64,000 nucleotides of DNA, taken from the NCBI GenBank assembly GCA_004322135.1, contig SCSG01000003.1:62001-126000 (forward strand), given 5' to 3'. This document shows positions 1 to 8,670 of this stretch, in pieces (within the stretch, counting starts at the first letter, position 1; each line of letters opens with the position of its first letter). A program made the translations under genes and the position numbers. The notes under the pieces are model-generated. The model made no database searches. It was given only the letters and a program-made list of their open reading frames with translations, and had not been told where the DNA came from. This stretch comes from Burkholderiaceae bacterium (GTDB lineage Bacteria; Pseudomonadota; Gammaproteobacteria; Burkholderiales; Burkholderiaceae_B).

Positions 1-635
1 GGCCAGCGCATTACTTCGTCGACGCGAAGGGTCGAATTCGCCATCAGCATTTTGGGGAAGGTGAATACGCCGAGTCCGAGCATGTCATTCAGCAGTTGTT
101 GCGTGACGCGGGTGCGACGAATGTGCCTGGAGGGGTAGTGGACCCGAAGGGGCATGGGGCGGAGCAGGCTCCGGACATGCGTGACGTCGAATCGCCCGAA
201 ACGTATTTGGGTTATGACCGTGCGGAACGTTTCGTCTCGAGCAGCGGTGTGGCCTATGACCATGTACATGTTTATACGGCTCCGGCCAGTTTGCCGCTGA
301 ATGGATGGGGTCTGGCGGGAGCCTGGATCGTTGGCAGTCAGCAAGCCACGCTGGAAGGGCAGTCAGGGCGCATTTTGTATCGCTTTCATGCCCGTGACCT
401 GCACCTGGTTCTGGGACCCGGCCCCGATGGCAAGCCCGTGCGTTTTCGAGTGATGCTGGATGGCAAACCGCCGGAAGGCGCGCATGGCGCGGATGTCGCG
501 CCCGACGGTAGCGGAGTGGTTAAGCAGCATAGGCTCTATCAACTCGTGCGCCAGTCGGGCACGATTGACGATCATACGTTCAGCATCGAATTTCTGGATC
601 CGGGAGTTCGCGCTTATGCGTTCACGTTTGGTTAG
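1..635 (+). CDS. C-terminal part of a DipZ-like thiol-disulfide redox protein (5' end outside window)
   Basis: The frame is open from base 3 to the TAG at 633-635, so the gene enters from the left and only about 210 codons are visible. The first residues, PAHYFVDAKGRIRHQHFGEG followed by an EYAESE..IQQLL stretch, look like the end of a TlpA/redoxin thioredoxin fold. The remainder (GYDRAERF, then a beta-rich segment ending in AYAFTFG) resembles the carbohydrate-binding-like C-terminal module of DipZ proteins, which consist of a CcdA-type membrane domain, a thioredoxin domain and this module. The expected role, from the family, is carrying electrons across the inner membrane to periplasmic thiols. 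The CcdA part and the CxxC motif lie outside the window. An exported MsrA follows about 60 bases downstream and is a plausible electron acceptor. Confidence 0.7.
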   Translation, partial: PAHYFVDAKGRIRHQHFGEGEYAESEHVIQQLLRDAGATNVPGGVVDPKGHGAEQAPDMRDVESPETYLGYDRAERFVSSSGVAYDHVHVYTAPASLPLNGWGLAGAWIVGSQQATLEGQSGRILYRFHARDLHLVLGPGPDGKPVRFRVMLDGKPPEGAHGADVAPDGSGVVKQHRLYQLVRQSGTIDDHTFSIEFLDPGVRAYAFTFG

Positions 636-697
636 GGTTTTGGAGTGTCCTGCACCGTGGTGGGCAGCGGTCAGCTTTTGATTTGGGAGTTTTCATC

Positions 698-1459
698 GTG
701 ACGATATCAGTGCTTGCGACAAGCCCCGCGCACCAGTCCTGGCGCCGCAGAATTTTGCTTGCCTTCATATTTGTGGCGCTGGCGTGCGGTGGAATCGTAT
801 TCTGGCGGGGGAGCGCCTACGCTTTTGGCGTTTCCACCCGACCTGCGGTGGCGCTTCCGATGCCGGTGCTCGACGAACCGCTCAATGGCGCGATAACGGA
901 AACCGCGATCTTTGCCGGTGGGTGTTTCTGGGGCGTACAGGGGGTGTTCCAGCGGGTCAAGGGCGTGCAGGACGCCGTATCCGGCTATGCCGGCGGAGCG
1001 GCCAGTACGGCGCATTACGAGATTGTCAGCAGTGGCGGCACGGGCCATGCGGAATCCGTCGAGGTTGTTTTCGACCCGACCAAGGTTTCTTACGGCACGC
1101 TTTTGCGAGTCTTTTTTTCCGTCGTCCACGACCCCACCGAGCTGAACCGGCAGGGCCCCGATACTGGCACCCAGTATCGTTCCGCGATTTTTCCCACCAG
1201 TGCCGAGCAGGGCCGGGTTGCACGGGCCTATATCGCACAGCTTGAGGCTGCACATGCTTTCAAGCGGCCCATCGTCACCCGTATTGAAAAGGACACGGGA
1301 TTTTTTCCGGCGGAAAACTACCATCAGAATTTTCTGGTGGACCACCCGCAATATCCGTACATAGTCATCAACGACCTGCCGAAGGTTGCACAGCTAAAGC
1401 GCGTATTTCCCGCGCTGTATCGTGATAGCCCTGTGTTGGTGGCATTGCCCACACGATAG
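698..1459 (+). CDS. msrA: Membrane-anchored/exported peptide methionine sulfoxide reductase A
   Basis: MsrA reduces methionine-S-sulfoxide in proteins. The catalytic motif AGGCFWG places the nucleophilic cysteine at residue 76, and the downstream GTGHAESVEV, GTQYRSAIF and AENYHQNF blocks are classic MsrA. Ahead of the domain is a hydrophobic stretch (about residues 19-36) preceded by WRRR, so the enzyme is probably exported or anchored facing the periplasm. I chose GTG 698 because a GGAG-like site lies about 10 bases upstream; an in-frame TTG at 683 would add five residues. There is no cysteine after Cys76, so the C-terminal resolving cysteine used by many MsrAs is missing and reduction must come from a partner thiol protein. 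The preceding DipZ-like gene is the obvious candidate. Confidence 0.9.
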   Translation: MTISVLATSPAHQSWRRRILLAFIFVALACGGIVFWRGSAYAFGVSTRPAVALPMPVLDEPLNGAITETAIFAGGCFWGVQGVFQRVKGVQDAVSGYAGGAASTAHYEIVSSGGTGHAESVEVVFDPTKVSYGTLLRVFFSVVHDPTELNRQGPDTGTQYRSAIFPTSAEQGRVARAYIAQLEAAHAFKRPIVTRIEKDTGFFPAENYHQNFLVDHPQYPYIVINDLPKVAQLKRVFPALYRDSPVLVALPTR

Positions 1460-1484
1460 GGAAAGGGCACGGTTGAGCCAATGG

Positions 1485-1514
1485 GGCGAACATTCCGACC
1501 GTGCAATGTTCGCC
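1485..1514. repeat. Perfect 10-bp inverted repeat between msrA and the amidase pair
   Basis: GGCGAACATT at 1485-1494 and its exact reverse complement AATGTTCGCC at 1505-1514 are separated by 10 bases. It lies 26 bases after the msrA stop. No T-run follows on the plus strand, so it is either a factor-dependent terminator stem or a protein-binding dyad ahead of the amidase genes. The rest of the 224-base gap (1460-1683) shows nothing else I recognise. Confidence 0.5.
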
Positions 1515-1683
1515 GCGTTTCGTCTTTTGCGAAGCATTGTGGCTTGGCCTTTGCTGGCACGTTGTGGCATATTGCCGTTTCGGGTACAACAGTACCCGCG
1601 CCCGCCGTTCACAATCGAACGTGGGCGACGCCTTGCAGGGCGCATCGGCCCTGGCGGTAATCTGAAATGAAAAGGGGAGTACG

Positions 1684-1869
1684 GTGGAAAACGAATTTAA
1701 GGAAATATTCCAGTCGCGCGGAATTGACGTGCCGGACGCGGATTTTCCTGTTCTGAAGGAGGTCTGGAGCTGGATTTCCAGCTTGAAAGAAGAGTCCAAG
1801 GGGATGCCGGCAGGGCCATACGATATTGCCGTGACTCACGTAGTGAGAAGGGGGAAAATCCATGGTTGA
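1684..1869 (+). CDS. Small GatC/AtzG-like partner protein of the downstream amidase
   Basis: This is a 61-residue protein starting at GTG with a strong AAGGGGAG ribosome site just upstream, and it overlaps the amidase start by 8 bases. It has the shape of the small subunits that accompany amidase-signature enzymes: a short N-terminal helix (NEFKEIFQSRGIDVPD), a central amphipathic helix (FPVLKEVWSWISSLKEES) and a loose tail (PAGPYDIAV). GatC in the GatCAB amidotransferase and AtzG in the AtzE-AtzG carboxybiuret hydrolase follow that plan. I see no long identity to either, so the assignment rests on size, helical pattern and translational coupling to an amidase. Confidence 0.6.
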   Translation: MENEFKEIFQSRGIDVPDADFPVLKEVWSWISSLKEESKGMPAGPYDIAVTHVVRRGKIHG

Positions 1870-3277
1870 CGAACTCATCACCAAGTCTGTCGACGAATTG
1901 TCGGGGCTCGTAAAAAGCAGGAAAGTATCGCCGGTAGAGCTTACGGATGCCGTCATCAGGCAAACCGAGAAATGCAATGCAGCCGTCAACGCCTACATTT
2001 TGCAAACCCCTGAGAAGGCCAGGGCTGCTGCCAAGGAAGCCGAAAAAGAAATAATGGCTGGCAATTATCGCGGTACGCTTCACGGCATTCCCATGGCTGT
2101 GAAAGATATTTTTTACGTGAAGGGTGAAGTGACCACCATGGGGTCGCGTATCCACAAGGATTTTGTACCGGATATTGAATCCACCGCTGTTTCGAAGCTG
2201 CGGGATGCGGGCGCCATCTTCACCGGCAAGCTTAATATGCATGAATACGCTTACGGCGGCTCGAACAACAACCCGCATTTTGGCCCATGCCACAATCCCT
2301 GGGACCTTGCGAGGATTCCGGGCGGCTCCAGTGGTGGCTCGGGAGCGGCTTTGGCTGCCGACATGACGATCGCGTCGCTGGGTACCGACACGGCGGGTTC
2401 GGTGCGTATCCCGGCGGCGTCGTGTGGTGTGGTTGGGCTCAAGCCCACCCACGGAAAGGTCAGCAAATATGGCGTTTTCCCGCTTTCCTGGTCGCTTGAC
2501 CATGTTGGTCCCATGACCAAGACGGTGAAGGACGCTGCGCTCTTGCTTGAAGTCATATCGGGCTACGACGAAAAAGATCCTACCAGCGTTCACACCGATC
2601 CGGTTGCCTACAGCAAATTGTTGACCGGAAGCGTGAAGAACCTGCGGATCGGTGTCAACGAAAATTATTATTTCAGGGACATCGATTCGGGCGTGGAAGA
2701 ACTCGTCAGAAAGGCGATACAGGCTTTCAAGGGCATGGGGGCCGTGATCGTAGATATTGATATACCCGAACTCGTCGGCGCTGAATACGTCGAACGTGTG
2801 ACGTCAGCAGCCGAAGCGTCGACCATCCATCACGACAATCTGCGGGCGAAGGCTGCGTTTGGCAATGATGTGCGTGTCATGCTTGAGTTTGGTGAGCTGA
2901 TCCCGGCGGTCGACTACCTGTATGCGCAGCAGTTGCGCCGCAGCGTATGCGCGGGCTTTAATCGTGCATTCGAACGTGTCGATCTTCTGATTGCCCCGAC
3001 GCTTGCCTTTACCGCCCCGATCATTGGCAGCCGCACGGCGCAAATAAACGGCAAAGAGATGAGTCTGATGCAGCAGTCGATCCGCCTGACTGGGCCGGCC
3101 GATCTGACGGGGCTTCCCGCCATCAGCCTGCCTTGTGGGCTGTCTGCAGGGCTGCCGGTCGGCTTGCAGTTGATTGGGCCGGCGTTTAAAGAGGATGTGG
3201 TCCTGAATGCGGCATACGCCTTTGAGCAGACCAATTCCATGCGTGGACGAAAGCCGGATCTTACACGTTTCTTATAG
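1862..3277 (+). CDS. Amidase-signature family hydrolase (GatA/AtzE-like)
   Basis: This 471-residue enzyme has a complete amidase signature. The Ser-cisSer-Lys triad is visible as Lys81 (in PMAVKD), Ser156 (in PGGSSGGSG) and Ser180 (in DTAGSVRIPA). The spacing is identical to GatA subunits of Glu-tRNA amidotransferases. It is unlikely to be the housekeeping GatA, because no gatB adjoins and the only partner is a 61-residue protein whose 3' end overlaps it by 8 bases. Amide, biuret-like or aryl-acylamide substrates are possible and the sequence does not decide. The 3' end overlaps the last codons of a convergent minus-strand gene by 6 bases, with no terminator between them. Confidence 0.88.
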   Translation: MVDELITKSVDELSGLVKSRKVSPVELTDAVIRQTEKCNAAVNAYILQTPEKARAAAKEAEKEIMAGNYRGTLHGIPMAVKDIFYVKGEVTTMGSRIHKDFVPDIESTAVSKLRDAGAIFTGKLNMHEYAYGGSNNNPHFGPCHNPWDLARIPGGSSGGSGAALAADMTIASLGTDTAGSVRIPAASCGVVGLKPTHGKVSKYGVFPLSWSLDHVGPMTKTVKDAALLLEVISGYDEKDPTSVHTDPVAYSKLLTGSVKNLRIGVNENYYFRDIDSGVEELVRKAIQAFKGMGAVIVDIDIPELVGAEYVERVTSAAEASTIHHDNLRAKAAFGNDVRVMLEFGELIPAVDYLYAQQLRRSVCAGFNRAFERVDLLIAPTLAFTAPIIGSRTAQINGKEMSLMQQSIRLTGPADLTGLPAISLPCGLSAGLPVGLQLIGPAFKEDVVLNAAYAFEQTNSMRGRKPDLTRFL

Positions 3278-3463
3278 GTCTTCGTCGGGTTCTACCTCGT
3301 CGTCCGCAAACATTTCCCGCAGGGTGCGGGGGCGGTCTTCGTGCCCCAGGAATTTTGTAATTTCCATTTGTTTGCTGGCGGCGCGATTGTCCTGTGGCGA
3401 CAGGTAGAACACGTTGATTCGACGCTGGTTGGTTTGGCGCAGATGAAGGTTGAGTGTTTTCAT
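3272..3463 (-). CDS. 63-residue conserved-looking protein of unknown function, coupled to gph
   Basis: The ATG at 3463-3461 overlaps the gph stop in an ATGA junction, so it is probably translated by re-initiation after gph. An in-frame ATG two codons earlier (3469) is an alternative start. The protein is hydrophilic, with a basic N-terminal half (LHLRQTNQRRINVFYLSPQD) and a strongly acidic tail (FADDEVEPDEDL), and it has no signal or membrane segment. I do not recognise a family. The ubiG-gph-small protein order on one strand suggests an operon. Its stop codon lies inside the 3' end of the convergent amidase gene. Confidence 0.6.
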   Translation of the reverse strand: MKTLNLHLRQTNQRRINVFYLSPQDNRAASKQMEITKFLGHEDRPRTLREMFADDEVEPDEDL

Positions 3464-4128
3464 GGGCATGTCGGCAAGAGTTTTTGTATTGACAGCCAAA
3501 TGTCCTGCGGTGAATGGGCAATGGCGTCGGCGTGCCATTGATCCACATCGCTTAGCCCGCAATACCCGTAAGCGGCAGCGATGGTGGGCATGCCGGCCGC
3601 TTTGCCGGCCATGATGTCCCGTTCGTCGTCGCCGACATAGGCGCATTGGTTGGGCGTGAAGCCGGCCTTTTCCGCGGCGTAAAGCAGCGGGGCCGGGTGC
3701 GGCTTGCGTTCGGCGGCGGTGTCGCCTCCCACCGTGATGGCGCATTCGGTGGCAAGGCCAAGGTGCTGGACAATGGGAAGCGCCAGATATTCAGCCTTGT
3801 TGGTAACGATGCCCCATTTGTAGTCGTGTCGCCCCAAGGTATCGAGCAATTGGCGCACGCCGTTGAAAAGAACGGTCAGCGACGTCATGTCGTGTTCGTA
3901 GTCCTGCAGGAACTGCTGGCGCATTACGTCGTAGCCGGGGTCGGTCGGGTCGATGTCGAAGCTGGCCTTGAGCAGGCCACGGGCGCCCTGTGAGGCCATG
4001 GGGCGCAAGGTTTCGTACGGTAACGGTGCCAGGCCCTTGCGGCGACGCATTCGATTGGCGGCGGCCGCGAGGTCTGGAGCCGTGTCGGCCAGCGTGCCGT
4101 CAAAATCAAAAAGTATCAGTTTTTGCAT
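3460..4128 (-). CDS. gph: Phosphoglycolate phosphatase (HAD superfamily)
   Basis: This 222-residue HAD phosphatase dephosphorylates 2-phosphoglycolate, a by-product of DNA 3'-end repair and photorespiration-like chemistry. HAD motif I is DFDGTLADT at the N-terminus, motif II is around GIVTNK, motif III uses the Lys of AERKPHPAP and motif IV is YVGDDERDI. A helical cap lies between motifs I and II. A start further upstream is open but would run into ubiG; the ATG at 4128 gives the standard family N-terminus MQKLILFDFDG. It follows ubiG by 8 bases, the ubiG-gph pair commonly seen in beta- and gamma-proteobacteria. HAD relatives overlap in substrate, but this context supports Gph. Confidence 0.9.
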   Translation of the reverse strand: MQKLILFDFDGTLADTAPDLAAAANRMRRRKGLAPLPYETLRPMASQGARGLLKASFDIDPTDPGYDVMRQQFLQDYEHDMTSLTVLFNGVRQLLDTLGRHDYKWGIVTNKAEYLALPIVQHLGLATECAITVGGDTAAERKPHPAPLLYAAEKAGFTPNQCAYVGDDERDIMAGKAAGMPTIAAAYGYCGLSDVDQWHADAIAHSPQDIWLSIQKLLPTCP

Positions 4129-4136
4129 GGGGAGGA

Positions 4137-4865
4137 TTAGGCGTTGCGCTGTGTGGCGACCAGATAGTTGACGGATGTGTCGCGTGACAGCTTGTAGGTG
4201 TCGATGATGGGGTTGTATCCGATGCCTGCCATGTCGACCACGCTCAGGTCCGCCGCGCGTGCGCTGGCCGCCAGTTCGCTCGGCTTGATGAAGTGTTCGT
4301 AGCTGTGTGTGCCGCGCGGAAGCAGGCGCAACACGTACTCGGCCCCTATGATGGCGAACAGGAATGACTTGGGGTTGCGGTTGAGCGTTGAAAAGAACAC
4401 CCAGCCCTGGGGCTTGGCCAATTGGCCGCATGCCCGAATTATTGCGGCGGGGTCGGGGACGTGTTCCAGCATTTCCATGCAGGTGACGACGTCGAACTGG
4501 CCAGGCTGCTCGTGCGCAAGCTGTTCGACACTGATGGCCTGGTATTCGACTTGAACGCCCGATTCCAGCCCGTGGAGCCGCGCGACCTTCAGCGACTTTT
4601 CCGCCAGGTCGATGCCGGTTACGCTGGCTCCGACCTGGGCCATGCCTTCGGACAGGATGCCGCCGCCGCAGCCGACGTCGACAATACGTTTGCCTGAGAG
4701 CGAGCCGACCTTTTGCTGAATCCAGTTCAATCGCAGGGGATTGATGGCGTGCAGAGGCTTGAATTCGCTTTCTGGGTCCCACCAGCGCGATGCTAGATCG
4801 CTGAACTTGTCGAGTTCGGCCTGGTCGACGTTGTTGGGTGCGGCGAAAGGAGGTGTGGCGGTCAT
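4137..4865 (-). CDS. ubiG: Ubiquinone biosynthesis O-methyltransferase
   Basis: UbiG catalyses both O-methylations of ubiquinone synthesis using S-adenosylmethionine at the inner membrane. The 242-residue protein shows the family start ([21 protein letters not shown]), the SAM-binding glycine motif [15 protein letters not shown], and the post-motifs [16 protein letters not shown] and [12 protein letters not shown]. Length and motif order match UbiG throughout. It is the first gene of ubiG-gph-small protein on the minus strand. A stem-loop that terminates ompA transcription lies just upstream (4885-4913), so ubiG needs its own promoter within a narrow gap or read-through from ompA. Confidence 0.95.
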   Translation of the reverse strand: MTATPPFAAPNNVDQAELDKFSDLASRWWDPESEFKPLHAINPLRLNWIQQKVGSLSGKRIVDVGCGGGILSEGMAQVGASVTGIDLAEKSLKVARLHGLESGVQVEYQAISVEQLAHEQPGQFDVVTCMEMLEHVPDPAAIIRACGQLAKPQGWVFFSTLNRNPKSFLFAIIGAEYVLRLLPRGTHSYEHFIKPSELAASARAADLSVVDMAGIGYNPIIDTYKLSRDTSVNYLVATQRNA

Positions 4866-4884
4866 GATGGGCCTGCGGAAATGA

Positions 4885-4913
4885 GAAGGGGCCCCGCTGT
4901 GCGGAGCCCCTTC
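4885..4913 (-). terminator. Stem-loop terminator downstream of ompA
   Basis: GAAGGGGC (4885-4892) pairs with GCCCCTTC (4906-4913). Inside it CCGC (4894-4897) pairs with GCGG (4901-4904) around a TGT loop, giving 12 base pairs with a single C-A mismatch. Read on the minus strand the stem is followed by TCATTTCC, a modest T-rich tail. It sits between ompA and ubiG and is the natural end of the ompA message. Confidence 0.65.
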
Positions 4914-4951
4914 ATTGTAGCCGTAGCGGCAACAAACACTACCCGAAGGTA

Positions 4952-5542
4952 TTATTTGCGGGTACCCACAATTTCGATCTCGACGCGGCGGTTTTTCGCA
5001 CGGCCTTCGCGGGTCTTGTTGCTGGCGACTGGATCGGCCTTGCCTTTGCCTTCAACGTAGATGTGGTTGGGGTCGATGCCCTTTTTCACAAGATACGCTT
5101 TGACGGCGTTGGCGCGGCGTTGCGAGAGTTTCAGGTTGTAGGCAACGGTACCGATGGAGTCGGTGTAACCCGTGGCGATGAGGGTTTCGAGGTTGATCGA
5201 AGAGGCCTGTTGAGCGACCTGATCGAGGACTCGGCGACCTTCGGGCTTGATGGTCGATTTGTCGAAGTCGAAGAAGGTATCGGCGTTCAGAACGACCTTG
5301 GTTGACGTGGGGGCAACCACTTTGCTTTCTTGCTGTTGGGCAACTGGCACGCCGTCGCAGCCGGGGATACCCGTGGCGGGGGTCCAGAAACTGTCGCGCC
5401 AGCAAAGTTCGTTGGTGCCGTTTTTCCAGACGTGGCCGTCGGAGTTCTGCCAATTGTCGATTGTCGTCTGCGCATATACCGCACCCGAAGCCGAGAAGGC
5501 TGCAATGGCGAGCGCTACTGCGATTTTGGAGGGTTTATTCAT
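4952..5542 (-). CDS. ompA: OmpA-family outer-membrane/peptidoglycan-associated protein (Bordetella OmpA type)
   Basis: This 196-residue exported protein has an N-terminal signal peptide ([20 protein letters not shown] then AVYAQ). A short tryptophan- and cysteine-containing segment with two cysteines (NELCW..., GIPGCDG) follows, and then an OmpA C-terminal domain from about residue 80 ([20 protein letters not shown], the TGYTDSIG loop, NRRVEIEI). That domain binds peptidoglycan non-covalently. The beta-barrel of enteric OmpA is absent, as in the short Bordetella OmpA. ATG 5542 is preceded by a strong AGGAG site 5 bases upstream; an ATG four codons earlier has none. It is divergent from gyrA, the arrangement known in Bordetella. 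Confidence 0.93.
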   Translation of the reverse strand: MNKPSKIAVALAIAAFSASGAVYAQTTIDNWQNSDGHVWKNGTNELCWRDSFWTPATGIPGCDGVPVAQQQESKVVAPTSTKVVLNADTFFDFDKSTIKPEGRRVLDQVAQQASSINLETLIATGYTDSIGTVAYNLKLSQRRANAVKAYLVKKGIDPNHIYVEGKGKADPVASNKTREGRAKNRRVEIEIVGTRK

Positions 5543-5985
5543 GTTTCTCCTCATTGAGCAAAAAGCTGGTAAGTGATCGCAGCGAATCTTCGCCGCACAT
5601 ATAAAAAATAAGAACACTAATACGTCGTAACCAGTATAGCAACGCTATGTGATCGAACAAAGAATTGCACTGTATATCATTCGTTGTTAGGGCAAATCTT
5701 ACGGCATTTCCGTAGGGTACGTTAAGTCTGTTTTGCGTCTGGTGTCCAGATATGCGAAATTCTACCGCAACTTTTGCTTTAATGTTGGATTTAGACAACA
5801 AGGGTAACAGCGTCGAAATGAAGTGCTTCTCCCCTTGCGCGCGAGCGCCTTGCTGTCTGATCGGTGTAAAGGGCACTTCCTGGGGCTCCAGCGCGGTGCC
5901 TGGGTAAGGGTAAAGGGGGAAGTGATAGAATTTCCTATTCGCCCGTTAGCGGCCACTTTCACGCTTTTACCTATATAGATCGTCT
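5543..5985. promoter_or_regulatory. 443-base divergent regulatory region between ompA and gyrA
   Basis: No convincing gene lies here. The left half is AT-rich and serves as the ompA leader and promoter side. Near gyrA there is a TAGAAT element (5926-5931, in the context GTGATAGAAT) that fits a beta-proteobacterial -10 box about 55 bases before the gyrA ATG, but I cannot find a good -35 element at the proper spacing. Short minus-strand frames here have no ribosome site or recognisable protein features. Confidence 0.4.
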
Positions 5986-8670
5986 ATGGATTCCTTCGCC
6001 AAGGAGACTCTTCCAATTTCGCTGGAAGATGAAATGCGTCGCAGCTACCTTGATTACGCCATGAGCGTAATCGTGGGGCGTGCCTTGCCTGACGTACGCG
6101 ATGGGCTCAAACCAGTGCACCGCCGTGTGTTGTATGCCATGCACGAACTGAACAACGACTGGAATCGCGCCTACAAGAAGTCGGCGCGTATTGTCGGTGA
6201 CGTCATTGGTAAATATCACCCTCATGGTGATGTGGCGGTTTATGACACTATTGTCCGCATGGCGCAGGACTTTTCACTGCGTTATATGCTAGTGGACGGG
6301 CAGGGCAACTTTGGTTCGGTCGACGGGGATAGTGCAGCGGCCATGCGGTACACCGAAATCCGGCTGGCGAAAATTGCGCATGAACTTCTGGCTGACATCG
6401 ACCAGGAAACGGTCGACTTTGGCCCCAACTACGATGGCAGTGAGCAGGAACCGTTGCTGCTGCCGTCGCGTCTGCCCAATTTGCTGGTCAACGGCAGTTC
6501 GGGCATTGCCGTGGGCATGGCAACCAATATTCCGCCACATAATCTGGCCGAGGTCATCGACGGCTGCCTGTATTGCCTGCGCAATCCGGAATGCTCGGTT
6601 GACGAGCTCATCGAGGTCATTCCTGCGCCCGACTTTCCTACGGGCGGGATCATCTATGGCATGTCGGGTGTGCGCGAGGGGTATCGCACGGGGCGCGGCC
6701 GCGTCATCATGCGGGCCAAGGCGCACTTCGAAGATATGGAAAAGGGCAACCGGCAGTCCATCGTCGTGGATGCCATTCCGTATCAGGTAAATAAAAAGTC
6801 GTTGCAGGAGCGCATTGCTGATCTGGTCAACGAAAAGAAAATAGACGGCATTTCCGATATTCGCGACGAGTCTGACAAAGACGGTATGCGTCTGGTCATT
6901 GAGCTCAAGCGCGGCGAAGTGCCCGAGGTTGTGCTGAATAACCTGTATAAAAATACGCAGTTGCAGGATACGTTCGGTATGAATCTTGTGGCGCTGGTCG
7001 ATGGCCAGCCCCGCTTGCTCAACCTCAAGCAGATGGTCGAATACTTCCTGCGGCATCGCCGCGAGGTTGTCACGCGCCGGACGGTGTTTCAGCTGCGCAA
7101 GGCGCGTGAGCGCGGCCATGTGCTGGAAGGGCTGGCCGTGGCGCTGGCCAACATCGATGAGTTCATCGCCATTATCAAGGCAGCGCCCACGCCGCCTGTG
7201 GCGCGCCAGGACATCATGGCGCGCAGCTGGGATTCGTCGCTGGTGCGTGAGATGCTGGCCCGTGCCGAAGGTGGTACACCGGGTGGGCGGGCCGCCTATC
7301 GTCCCGAGGGCCTGCCTGGAAATGTCGGCCTGCAGGACGACGGTCTGTATCGCCTGAGCGAAGTCCAGGCCCAAGAGATCCTGAACATGCGCCTGCAGCG
7401 TTTGACCGGGCTTGAGCAGGACAAGATCGTCAGCGAGTACAAGGATGTGATGACCGCCATTGCGGATCTGCTCGACATTCTGGCGCGCCCCGAGCGGGTC
7501 ACGACGATTATCGGAGACGAACTGCAGTCCATCAAGGCCGAGTTTTCGGTCAATGCGAAGGACGTCCGTCGTTCCGAAATCGAATACAACGCCACCGAGC
7601 TCGATACTGAAGACCTTATCGCGCCTATGGACATGGTCGTGACGCTGTCGCAGTCCGGCTACATAAAAAGCCAGCCGCTGTCCGAATATCGTGCGCAAAA
7701 ACGTGGCGGACGCGGGAAGCAGGCTACGACCATGAAGGAAAACGATTGGGTCGACCAGCTCTTTATTGCCAATACGCACGATTATCTTCTGTGCTTCTCG
7801 GACCGGGGGCGCGTGTACTGGCTGAAGGTCTGGGAGGTTCCGCAAGGTTCGCGCAATTCTCGTGGCAGACCCATCGTCAATATGTTCCCGTTGGTCGATG
7901 GCGAAAAAATCACGGTGGTGCTCAACGTCAAGGAATTCAGCGACGATCATTACGTGTTCATGGCGACGTCGCGCGGCACCGTCAAGAAGACGCCACTGTC
8001 CGATTTTTCCAACCCTCGCAAGGCCGGCATCATAGCGGTGGCGCTGGACGATTCCGATTACCTTATTGGCGCCGACCTTACTGACGGCGTGCATGACGTC
8101 ATGCTGTTCTCCGATTCGGGTAAGGCGGTGCGGTTCGACGAGAATGACGTGCGGCCTATGGGTCGCACGGCGCGCGGTGTGCGCGGCATGATGCTGGAAG
8201 ACGGGCAGACCGTCATATCGCTGCTGGTGGCGCGGGATGAAACGCAAAGCGTGCTCACGGCTACAGAGAACGGTTTCGGCAAGCGCACCTCCATCACCGA
8301 GTACACGCGCCACGGCCGAGGCACCAAAGGCATGATTGCCATCCAGACGAGCGCGCGCAACGGCAAGGTAGTCGGTGCCGTGTTGGTTCGGCCCTCCGAC
8401 GAAATCATGCTCATCACCACAGGCGGGGTACTGGTACGCACACGCGTTTCTGAAATTCGCGAAATGGGCCGGGCTACGCAGGGCGTAACCCTGATCAATG
8501 TGGATGACGACAGCCTTCTGTCCGGCGTGCGCCGGGTGGCGGAAAGTGATGCCGACGAAGAGGACCCTGATGACACTGATGGGCAGGGCGGCGAACCGGG
8601 CAAGGCCCCATTGGCGGGTACTGGCCCCGACGAGTCGGAAACCGATCACGAAGCAGGAGAAGATCAGTAA
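5986..8670 (+). CDS. gyrA: DNA gyrase subunit A
   Basis: GyrA forms the A2B2 gyrase that introduces negative supercoils. The 894-residue protein has the winged-helix breakage-reunion domain with the catalytic Tyr122 ([10 protein letters not shown]), the coiled-coil arm and the C-terminal beta-pinwheel; the GyrA-box is visible as QKRGGRGKQ around residue 570. Numbering matches E. coli up to the active site, so the quinolone-contact residues can be read directly: position 83 is Val instead of Ser or Thr, and Asp87 is kept. The C-terminus ends in an acidic tail of about 40 residues. The stop overlaps the serC start (TAATG), so the two are translationally coupled. Confidence 0.98.
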   Translation: MDSFAKETLPISLEDEMRRSYLDYAMSVIVGRALPDVRDGLKPVHRRVLYAMHELNNDWNRAYKKSARIVGDVIGKYHPHGDVAVYDTIVRMAQDFSLRYMLVDGQGNFGSVDGDSAAAMRYTEIRLAKIAHELLADIDQETVDFGPNYDGSEQEPLLLPSRLPNLLVNGSSGIAVGMATNIPPHNLAEVIDGCLYCLRNPECSVDELIEVIPAPDFPTGGIIYGMSGVREGYRTGRGRVIMRAKAHFEDMEKGNRQSIVVDAIPYQVNKKSLQERIADLVNEKKIDGISDIRDESDKDGMRLVIELKRGEVPEVVLNNLYKNTQLQDTFGMNLVALVDGQPRLLNLKQMVEYFLRHRREVVTRRTVFQLRKARERGHVLEGLAVALANIDEFIAIIKAAPTPPVARQDIMARSWDSSLVREMLARAEGGTPGGRAAYRPEGLPGNVGLQDDGLYRLSEVQAQEILNMRLQRLTGLEQDKIVSEYKDVMTAIADLLDILARPERVTTIIGDELQSIKAEFSVNAKDVRRSEIEYNATELDTEDLIAPMDMVVTLSQSGYIKSQPLSEYRAQKRGGRGKQATTMKENDWVDQLFIANTHDYLLCFSDRGRVYWLKVWEVPQGSRNSRGRPIVNMFPLVDGEKITVVLNVKEFSDDHYVFMATSRGTVKKTPLSDFSNPRKAGIIAVALDDSDYLIGADLTDGVHDVMLFSDSGKAVRFDENDVRPMGRTARGVRGMMLEDGQTVISLLVARDETQSVLTATENGFGKRTSITEYTRHGRGTKGMIAIQTSARNGKVVGAVLVRPSDEIMLITTGGVLVRTRVSEIREMGRATQGVTLINVDDDSLLSGVRRVAESDADEEDPDDTDGQGGEPGKAPLAGTGPDESETDHEAGEDQ

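Noticed and set aside
1422-1670. 82-codon plus-strand frame in the msrA-amidase gap
   Set aside because: It starts inside msrA in another frame, has no ribosome site and is arginine/tryptophan-rich without a family signature.
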